Source of the DNA: Chitinophaga eiseniae
GTDB taxonomy: Bacteria; Bacteroidota; Bacteroidia; Chitinophagales; Chitinophagaceae
Direction of reading: 5' to 3'
Assembly (NCBI RefSeq): GCF_900167135.1
Contig: NZ_FUWZ01000004.1
Location: 310,001 to 374,000 of the forward strand
DNA: 64,000 bases
Shown: positions 58,092 to 64,000 of the stretch, piece by piece
Layout: every line of letters begins with the position of its first letter
How positions within the stretch are numbered: position 1 is the first letter of the stretch
Notes under the pieces: model-generated
What the model was told of the DNA's origin: nothing
The model's input: only the letters and a program-made list of their open reading frames with translations
The model's database searches: none
Made by a program: the position numbers and the translations under genes

Positions 58092-59093
58092 ATGCAAACA
58101 GTACTCAGAGCGGGAATAATGGTCTTGCTACTGGCAATAAGTATGCACGGCGTGGCGCAACAGAACATACAGTTCAGCCAGTACATCTTCAACGGGTTAA
58201 GTGTTAACCCTGCCTATGCAGGCTACAAGGAAGACCTGTATGTGAACGCCATCTATCGTCACCAGTGGGCCGGGTTCCCCGGCGCACCCCGTACGGGCGG
58301 GATTTCGCTCGACGGAGTGACACCCGCCAGTGACAACAAGGTGGGGTTGGGAGTGCAGATGTTGTTTGATAAATCAGGGCCGCAAGACGCCCTGTCACTC
58401 TACGGTTCTTACTCGTATCGCATTCCGCTGGATGATGAAGATACCCGTCGCCTTTGCCTCGGTATAGGCGGCGGCGTTACCCAGTACTCCATCGACGGAA
58501 CGGCGCTGCAGTATATCGATAACGAGGATGCGGCCATCCCGTTGGGCAAAAAGAGCGTATGGGTGCCGGACGCCCGTTTCGGGATCTATTACTATACGCC
58601 CCGCTTTTATGCCGGCGCGTCTGTGATGGACCTGTTTTCGCTGTATACCGACGCCACGCGCTACAACTGGAAAGGCAACAACTATTCCACGATCAGGAAA
58701 ACACAGCACTTGTATATCACCACCGGTGCCATGTTTCAGCTGAGTGAAAACTTAGCGCTGAAACCTTCGATCCTGATCAAGGAAGATTTTAAAGGTCCGA
58801 CCAACGTAGACATCAACGCTTTCCTGCTGATAGGCGAGAAGCTGTGGGTAGGCGCCTCCTACCGCACCGGTGTGGGACTGTGGCGTAAAACCAATCTGCA
58901 GAAAGATCTCAGTGAGCTGGACGCCGCCAGTGTGATGGTGGAGTTTTATGCCACGGAAAAACTGCGCATCGGGTATGCCTATGACCTGACTATCAACAAA
59001 ATGGCCGGTTACCAGGGAGGATCACATGAAATATCACTGGGCTTTCTGATCCCGTCGAAAAATTACACCGTGAAGAACCCCCGGTATTTTTAA
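58092..59093 (+). CDS. PorP/SprF family type IX secretion membrane protein
   Basis: The product has 333 residues with a signal peptide (MVLLLAISMHGVAQQ). The opening QNIQFSQYIFNGLSVNPAYA followed by YRHQWAGFPGAPRT is the family hallmark. The remainder is a beta-barrel-like pattern, ending GSHEISLGFLIPSKN. PorP/SprF proteins sit in the outer membrane and are usually encoded next to a CHU_C-tailed protein, which they help to anchor or secrete. Here the gene lies 37 bases after the giant adhesin and 20 bases before the OmpA-family gene, so it is most likely the dedicated partner of that adhesin. Confidence 0.95.
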   Translation: MQTVLRAGIMVLLLAISMHGVAQQNIQFSQYIFNGLSVNPAYAGYKEDLYVNAIYRHQWAGFPGAPRTGGISLDGVTPASDNKVGLGVQMLFDKSGPQDALSLYGSYSYRIPLDDEDTRRLCLGIGGGVTQYSIDGTALQYIDNEDAAIPLGKKSVWVPDARFGIYYYTPRFYAGASVMDLFSLYTDATRYNWKGNNYSTIRKTQHLYITTGAMFQLSENLALKPSILIKEDFKGPTNVDINAFLLIGEKLWVGASYRTGVGLWRKTNLQKDLSELDAASVMVEFYATEKLRIGYAYDLTINKMAGYQGGSHEISLGFLIPSKNYTVKNPRYF

Positions 59094-59113
59094 ACCTTAG
59101 TTACTACCCGTTT

Positions 59114-60949
59114 ATGATACGTTGTACCAGAATAATCATTCCGCTGATGTTGCTGACTGCCGTCAACCTGCACGGCCAGGAGCAGAAAAGCGTGTTGCAG
59201 TTGGCTGAAGCGGCCTATGCAAGGCAGGAGTATGCGGTGGCCGGAGCGCTCTATAACAGGATTGCCCGCCAGAAGGGGGATAGGATGCCGGTAGAGCAGC
59301 TGATGAAGATGGCCCGCAGCTTCCAGGAGATCGGTTATTACAAAGAAGCTACGGATATATTCAAGGAAATTACCAGTCGTGCTGACCGCCCGGCAGCCGC
59401 CTATTACGCCTACGGCGAAGCGCTGCGCCAGCTGGAGCAGTACGAAGAAGCCAAAGCGCAATACGCATTGTTTACCACCGCCAACGCGGACAGCCTGCAA
59501 TTAAAAAGTATCGCACTGAAAAGCTGCGACAGCGCCGCTGTTTGGGTTAAACAAAGCGCACCTGTGCAGTTAAAGCCCGTCAAAGAGCTGAACACTTCCA
59601 GCTCTGACCTGGTGAGCGGCGTGGTGCAGAAAGGATTGCTGCTGATGTCCAACGGGTATCGCTCCCTGGCGCTGAGCAGCGGTTCGCAGGCGAATCCGCC
59701 CATCGACAAACGAACCGATCAGCCTTATTACAAAGCTTATATTTACCAGCAATACACCGGTGGTAACGGAGCATATCTGGAAGAACTGGTGCCTAAACTG
59801 CTGGGTAAATTTGACTACCATATCGGGCCCGTATGCATGAACCGCACAGAGGACACGCTGTACGCCACCATCAATATACAGGGCAAAGGCGTGCCTTACA
59901 CAGGGAAAGGGCCTGTGAACGGCGTCCGGCATCTGCAGCTGTACCAGTCCGTGAAAAAGGATGGTAAATGGGAGCCGCTGGTCCCCCTGGCAGGTATTAA
60001 CAACGAAGCCTATTCTTCCAGTCACGCAGTGCTGAGTTCCGATGGCGACATCCTGTATTTTGTATCCGACCGCCCGGGCGGACAGGGACAGACCGATATC
60101 TGGTATGCCGAAAAGCAGACCGATGGCTCCTGGGGCACGCCGGTCAACTGTGGCAGCCAGATCAATACGGTTGCGGCAGAAACATTTCCCACGGTCAATG
60201 AAGAGGGTATACTTTATTTCTCCAGCAGGGGACATGCCGGTTTAGGTGGATATGACATCTACCGGATAAAAGGAACAAAGTCAACCTGGGAAGCACCGGA
60301 GAATATGAAGTTACCGTTTAATTCCGGTGCAGACGATATCGGCCTGATCTTAAAACGCAACGGCTATGAAGGCTATATGGCATCCAGCAGACAAGGCGGT
60401 TTAGGCAGGGATGATATCTATTATTTCTCCGACCCCGATTATTTCAGCAGGGTAGGTACCGGAGAAAATAGCAGGCAGCCATCTGCGGGGGGCAATACGC
60501 AACCACCTGCCGGAGGTAACACGTTGCCGCCGGCCACGGGTGAACGTCCACGCCCGGTAGAGAGGAAACACACCGCAGAAGAGGAAACAGATAAAAAGAA
60601 ACTGGAAGAGCTGAAATTCCTGTACGATTACAACAGCGCCGTGCTGCTGACAGAATCCCGCCGGATACTGGACGAAGTCGCGGCCGTGTTGAAGCGTCAT
60701 CCGGAGTGGAGAGTGGTGATCGCTTCCTTTACGGATAGCCGTGGCAGTGATCAGTATAACGTCGATCTGTCTGCCCTGCGTTGTTATGCCGTGATAGACT
60801 ATCTGGCCAATAAAGGCATCGATCCCAGAAGGCTCTATTACAGCAATAAAGGCGAAAAAGAGCCGGTGAACGGATGTAAGGACGGTGTGCCTTGTAAAGA
60901 AGAAGATTACAAACAGAACAGACGTTCCGAACTGCGCGTGAAGTGGTAG
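59114..60949 (+). CDS. TPR/PD40/OmpA-family outer-membrane lipid- or peptidoglycan-linked protein
   Basis: The 611-residue product has a signal peptide ending near LHGQEQ. Residues about 25-140 are tetratricopeptide-like (AEAAYARQEYAVAGALYNRI, GEALRQLEQYEEAKAQYALF). PD40 propeller motifs follow (LSSDGDILYFVSDRPGGQGQ, NEEGILYFSSRGHAGLGGYD, YMASSRQGGLGRDDIYYFSD). A linker with the near-repeat QPSAGGNTQPPAGGNT leads to a C-terminal OmpA domain that binds peptidoglycan (YDYNSAVLL, SFTDSRGSDQYN, LSALRCYAVIDYLANKGI). This architecture is common directly after PorP/SprF genes. It probably ties the adhesin complex to the cell wall. Confidence 0.94.
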   Translation: MIRCTRIIIPLMLLTAVNLHGQEQKSVLQLAEAAYARQEYAVAGALYNRIARQKGDRMPVEQLMKMARSFQEIGYYKEATDIFKEITSRADRPAAAYYAYGEALRQLEQYEEAKAQYALFTTANADSLQLKSIALKSCDSAAVWVKQSAPVQLKPVKELNTSSSDLVSGVVQKGLLLMSNGYRSLALSSGSQANPPIDKRTDQPYYKAYIYQQYTGGNGAYLEELVPKLLGKFDYHIGPVCMNRTEDTLYATINIQGKGVPYTGKGPVNGVRHLQLYQSVKKDGKWEPLVPLAGINNEAYSSSHAVLSSDGDILYFVSDRPGGQGQTDIWYAEKQTDGSWGTPVNCGSQINTVAAETFPTVNEEGILYFSSRGHAGLGGYDIYRIKGTKSTWEAPENMKLPFNSGADDIGLILKRNGYEGYMASSRQGGLGRDDIYYFSDPDYFSRVGTGENSRQPSAGGNTQPPAGGNTLPPATGERPRPVERKHTAEEETDKKKLEELKFLYDYNSAVLLTESRRILDEVAAVLKRHPEWRVVIASFTDSRGSDQYNVDLSALRCYAVIDYLANKGIDPRRLYYSNKGEKEPVNGCKDGVPCKEEDYKQNRRSELRVKW

Positions 60950-60989
60950 TTTAACGCGCTTCAACCGTAATATTACCCTGTGATATCAT

Positions 60990-61023
60990 GACCCTGCCAC
61001 CTATGGGCAGGGTCGCCTTTTTT
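60990..61023 (+). terminator. Intrinsic terminator of the adhesin operon
   Basis: GACCCTGCC (60990-60998) pairs perfectly with GGCAGGGTC (61006-61014) over a 7-base loop, followed by GCC and seven T. The T-run reaches the stop codon of the convergent regulator gene. Confidence 0.85.
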
Positions 61024-61552
61024 ACCTGTTTCTTATTCTGCTCAGGCTAACCGCCGTGATACCCAGGTACGACGCAATATAATGCTGAGGTATACGCAGG
61101 AGCATTTCAGGATGCTCCTGAAGCAATTTTTTATACCGGACTTCAGGCTTATCCTGTATCCGTGAAATCAACAACTGTTGATAGGCAGCCACCCGGCTGA
61201 TTAAATACTGATTGAACAAGTTTAGAAAGGTGGTGTCTTTTTGCAATAAATCCATCTGCGCTTTGTCCACGGACAATAACACTGAATCTTCGAGCGCCTC
61301 AATGCTGTAGGAGCAGGGGGTGTTATAGAAAAAACTTTCGGCTGAACAAAACACATGATTTTCGAAAAGAAACTGGAAGGTAATTTCTTTTCCGTCGTTA
61401 TTGGTCCATCCCCGGAGCAGGCCTTTCTTTAAATAATAAAACCTGTTGGAAGTGACGCCTTCCTGTATGATGGTGCTGCCTTTTCTGTGTTCCTCATCGC
61501 TGCCCGCTTTGAATAAAAGATTTTTTAACAGCTGTAGTTCCTTTTCATTCAT
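61022..61552 (-). CDS. Crp/Fnr-family transcriptional regulator
   Basis: The 176-residue product has an N-terminal cyclic-nucleotide-binding-like barrel (GSTIIQEGVTSNRFYYLKKG, GWTNNDGKEITFQFLFENH), a long dimer helix (LFNQYLISRVAAYQQLLISR) and a short C-terminal helix-turn-helix (PQHYIASYLGITAVSLSRIR). It resembles the small Crp-like regulators of Bacteroidota that often control neighbouring oxidoreductases. The residues of a true cAMP site are not evident, so the effector is unknown. Its start lies ten bases after the SnoaL-like gene, so both are in one operon, and the divergent reductase is a likely target. Confidence 0.92.
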   Translation of the reverse strand: MNEKELQLLKNLLFKAGSDEEHRKGSTIIQEGVTSNRFYYLKKGLLRGWTNNDGKEITFQFLFENHVFCSAESFFYNTPCSYSIEALEDSVLLSVDKAQMDLLQKDTTFLNLFNQYLISRVAAYQQLLISRIQDKPEVRYKKLLQEHPEMLLRIPQHYIASYLGITAVSLSRIRNR

Positions 61553-61562
61553 GTTTGTCAGA

Positions 61563-61946
61563 TTATACTGCTGATCCTAAATTGCTTTCACTTTTATTTC
61601 CTTCCATCAGCATGGTTAATTCATCACATTGGACCACCTTACCATCCTTTATCTGAAATTCTGCCAGCACTTTATGTTTTACCCATTCCCCGTTTTTAAG
61701 CATGCTCTTCACATAATGTCTGGTGAATACGGATGTTTCATTGCTGGCTATCCCGGCAAATTGGACTTCTGTCTCCCGGACTTTTTCCTTTAGGTTACGA
61801 ATATGCTTTTTAAAGGTATCAAAATTTAACGTCTGGTCATCCACGATCTGAACGTAATCCTCGCTGAAATACTGATGAATCAGCGTTTCGTCATAATTGT
61901 TGTTTTCGATGATATCCCGGAACAATGCTTTTATAAAGTCTTTCAT
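61563..61946 (-). CDS. SnoaL-like (NTF2 fold) protein
   Basis: The 127-residue protein has an NTF2-like pattern: an N-terminal helix (MKDFIKALFRDIIENNN), the YFSEDYVQIVDDQTLNFDTF segment, and curved beta strands (HYVKSMLKNGEWVKHKVLAE, FQIKDGKVVQCDELTMLMEG). Members bind small hydrophobic molecules as enzymes or binding proteins. No catalytic residues can be assigned. It is the first gene of a two-gene operon with the Crp-like regulator, divergent from the reductase. Confidence 0.85.
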   Translation of the reverse strand: MKDFIKALFRDIIENNNYDETLIHQYFSEDYVQIVDDQTLNFDTFKKHIRNLKEKVRETEVQFAGIASNETSVFTRHYVKSMLKNGEWVKHKVLAEFQIKDGKVVQCDELTMLMEGNKSESNLGSAV

Positions 61947-61959
61947 GCTGCTTTTTTTA

Positions 61960-61967
61960 CAAAATTA
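61960..61967 (-). promoter_or_regulatory. -7 box for the SnoaL-like/Crp operon
   Basis: Read on the minus strand this is TAATTTTG, an exact TAnnTTTG match 14 bases before the start codon. That would leave a very short leader. The nearest TTG is about 27 bases upstream, longer than usual. Confidence 0.4.
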
Positions 61968-62143
61968 TCATGGGTACGACGATTGAAACGATAACAATTG
62001 TAAAGAAATAGCCTGCCCTGTTTTTTATCTATTATAATAATGATAGAACATTACTAATTATCTTATTTTGATGATGATTAAATTCAATGGAAATTTGCAC
62101 CATCGATCTTCCCATAAGCGGCTGGTCGTAAAAAGCAAATACC

Positions 62144-63286
62144 ATGAACACAAACATTTTTGAACCGGCAAGGATCGGTTCGCTGCAGCTGAACAACCGC
62201 ATTGCGATGGCTCCTATGACAAGGGCCAGGAACGCTGACGGTATCCCCAATGACAACAACGCCCTTTACTATTCCCAGCGCGCAGGCGCCGGGCTTATTA
62301 TAACTGAAGGGGTCGCTATATCCGATACCTCCAAAGGGGTACTGTACATCCCCGGACTATACACACCCGAACAGGTGGAAGGCTGGAAGAAAGTAACGGC
62401 AGCCGTGCACGCCAAAGGCAGTAAAATATTTGCCCAGCTATGGCATGTGGGCAGGGTGTCCCACACGTCCAACCAGCCTGGCGGGCAGGCGCCGGTAAGC
62501 TCCTCAGACATACAGGCGGCGCAGTCCAAAGCCTGGGGATATGATGAAAACGGCCGGGAAGGTTTTGTGACCGCCTCCAAACCCCGTGCGCTGGCGACAG
62601 AAGAAGTCGGACAGATAGCGCAGGATTTTGCCAATGCGGCGAAGAATGCTATCAAGGCAGGCTTTGACGGGGTAGAACTGCACGGCGCCAATGGTTACCT
62701 GATAGAGCAGTTTTTAAACCCGCATATCAACAACCGGACGGACCAATACGGCGGCAGCGTGGAAAACCGCAGCCGATTCCTCCTGGAAGCGATCGACGCC
62801 AGCATAGCGGCGGTAGGCGCTGCAAAAGTGGCTATCAGGCTGACGCCGTATGGCGGGCTGCATGAACTGCCGCACTATGACGATCTGGAGGCTACCTACC
62901 AGTATCTTGCGAAGGAGCTGTCCGACAGGAAAATCGCTTACATCCATATCATGGACCAGCAGTCACGCGGCAGCTTCGCGCTGCCGGATGGTTTCCTGGA
63001 AAGGTTCCGGCAGTGGTACGATGGCGTTATTATCCTGGCAGGCGGCATGGACCGGGAAAAATCTGAACGGTTGATCAACGCCGGCACCATCGACATCGCG
63101 GCTTTCGGAGAGCCGTTTATCTCCAACCCCGACCTGGTGGACCGTTTGCGGCACAACTGGCCGCAGACTCCTCCTGAAAGAGAGCTGCATTACGGTCTGA
63201 CGATGCACGGTTATATTGACTGGAAGACGTACAAAGAGCAGGAAGCCTTATGCGCGCAGGAGGAACAGCAGGTATTCGGGCGTTAG
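62144..63286 (+). CDS. Old Yellow Enzyme family alkene reductase
   Basis: The 380-residue flavoprotein fits the length of NemA-type ene-reductases. The TIM-barrel start has RIAMAPMTRARN, followed by GLIITEGVAIS, the QLWHVGRVSH strand and the substrate-anchoring pair in FDGVELHGANGYLIEQFLNP. RTDQYGGSVENRSRF and IILAGGMD bind FMN. These enzymes use NAD(P)H to reduce activated C=C bonds, nitro groups or quinones. A weak -7 candidate (TTATTTTG, one mismatch) is at 62063. It is divergent from the SnoaL-like/Crp-like operon, which suggests co-regulation. Its stop lies 8 bases from the stop of the convergent gene. Confidence 0.95.
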   Translation: MNTNIFEPARIGSLQLNNRIAMAPMTRARNADGIPNDNNALYYSQRAGAGLIITEGVAISDTSKGVLYIPGLYTPEQVEGWKKVTAAVHAKGSKIFAQLWHVGRVSHTSNQPGGQAPVSSSDIQAAQSKAWGYDENGREGFVTASKPRALATEEVGQIAQDFANAAKNAIKAGFDGVELHGANGYLIEQFLNPHINNRTDQYGGSVENRSRFLLEAIDASIAAVGAAKVAIRLTPYGGLHELPHYDDLEATYQYLAKELSDRKIAYIHIMDQQSRGSFALPDGFLERFRQWYDGVIILAGGMDREKSERLINAGTIDIAAFGEPFISNPDLVDRLRHNWPQTPPERELHYGLTMHGYIDWKTYKEQEALCAQEEQQVFGR

Positions 63287-63294
63287 AATTTCCA

Positions 63295-64000
63295 TTAAAG
63301 GGTAAAGTCATCGATCCTCCAGCCTTGTTCCGTGTTGACAAGGCTGAGCTTTACCGCTTTTTTTACTTCGCTGCCATCAGCATAAGTGATCTTCCAGTTC
63401 TCTTCCATGGTCACTTTCGCAGTAGAAAACGTACCTGAACCGCCCAGGGAGGAGACCTTACTTATTTTCTGTCCCGTCAATAATGCGGAGAGTTTCTCCA
63501 GCGCAGTGCCATTGCAGTATTTTCGGGCGTCTTCAGGGGTATCACTTTTCAGGGTATACATAAAATATTCGGCTGTTTCCCGGGCAGACAGGTTGGAATA
63601 ATAAGCGCCCGGTTCTTTCACCGGCACCAGCTCACATCGCAGTACGCCGTTGGCGCTGCTGACAATAACCTCATTCTTTCCGTATTCGGCCCGGACTATT
63701 TCTTCACGGGTGGCATTTTTGTGCTGGCTGTCTTCGAAACGGCGGATGATCTTCACCACCCTGTTCTGATGGTCGAATTCATTGATAGTGCTTTGTGTTT
63801 CTATACGGCCGGAAGACAAGAAAGTCCTTTTCTTTTCCTGCAACAGCATAAACCCCTTTGGATTGTAAACTGTTTTCACATCGCCATGCAGCTGTATCAT
63901 AGAATCATCATAGCTGTATGATTCGGTCATGTTGCCGTCTGAAAACGTATAGGTAAGATCGGGATTGTCTTTCCGGTAGTCGGCGGCGGTTTCCTGCGCT
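63295..64000 (-). CDS. Hypothetical protein (5' end beyond the window)
   Basis: The frame stays open through base 64000 (it reads AQETAADYRKDNP there), so the gene starts outside the window. The Met at 63930 is internal. I recognise no family. The visible 235 residues are beta-rich and repeat-like at first (YTFSDGNMTESYSYDDSM, YNPKGFMLLQEKKRTFLSSG), and end in a domain with YYSNLSARETAEYFMYTLKS and a final QGWRIDDFTL strand that resembles NTF2/DUF4878-like ends. Without the N-terminus a signal peptide cannot be checked. Confidence 0.75.
   Translation of the reverse strand, partial: AQETAADYRKDNPDLTYTFSDGNMTESYSYDDSMIQLHGDVKTVYNPKGFMLLQEKKRTFLSSGRIETQSTINEFDHQNRVVKIIRRFEDSQHKNATREEIVRAEYGKNEVIVSSANGVLRCELVPVKEPGAYYSNLSARETAEYFMYTLKSDTPEDARKYCNGTALEKLSALLTGQKISKVSSLGGSGTFSTAKVTMEENWKITYADGSEVKKAVKLSLVNTEQGWRIDDFTL

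Noticed and set aside
63386..63921. Plus-strand frames opposite the last hypothetical gene
   Set aside because: The minus-strand frame is longer, continues past the window edge and has a more protein-like composition.

Overview
The window looks like a chromosome segment of a Bacteroidota bacterium, most likely a Chitinophaga-like member of the Chitinophagaceae. The reasons are a PorP/SprF protein, a CHU_C-type gliding-associated C-terminus and a type A sorting tail (both type IX secretion signals), a SusC-independent outer-membrane beta-barrel receptor with a carboxypeptidase-like N-terminal domain, a Reg_prop-type sensor kinase, and several exact matches to the Bacteroidota -7 promoter box (TAnnTTTG). 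Base composition is moderate and even. I saw no rRNA, tRNA, CRISPR array, insertion sequence or phage gene. Species assignment is an inference.

Region 1 (1-15351) is the 3' end of a nonribosomal peptide cluster, all on the + strand. It holds the last two modules of a synthetase (entered inside an epimerization domain and ending in a thioesterase), a PvdE/SyrD-type cyclic-peptide ABC exporter, a stand-alone type II thioesterase, an outer-membrane beta-barrel receptor, and a secreted protein with a weakly CsgG-like C-terminal half. Synthesis, release, editing, export and perhaps re-uptake are therefore encoded in a row.

Region 2 (15373-28239) is a mixed stretch of single genes and remnants. 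It has a decayed HlyD-type secretion fusion protein, a small ABM-like protein, a VOC protein, a secreted zinc-peptidase-like lipoprotein, a truncated AraC-type regulator, a B12-binding radical SAM enzyme, a B-lectin/papain-like fusion, a possibly frameshifted hypothetical gene, a secreted purple-acid-phosphatase-like enzyme divergent from a di-heme cytochrome c peroxidase, and a large hypothetical lipoprotein.

Region 3 (28478-32792) has a small beta/gamma-crystallin-like protein and a two-component pair: a beta-propeller sensor kinase facing a LuxR-type response regulator, with their 3' ends overlapping.

Region 4 (32793-61023) is dominated by one gene of almost 24.7 kb encoding an 8240-residue secreted protein. 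Its order is a beta-helix region, seven LamG/DUF8202-like modules, 36 Calx-beta repeats, a DUF11-like domain and a CHU_C domain. It is followed closely by a PorP/SprF protein and a TPR/PD40/OmpA protein, then a strong terminator. This is the layout expected for a type IX secreted giant adhesin and its outer-membrane partners.

Region 5 (61022-64000) has a Crp-like regulator and a SnoaL-like protein in one operon, divergent from an Old Yellow Enzyme reductase, and the 3' part of a hypothetical gene that leaves the window.
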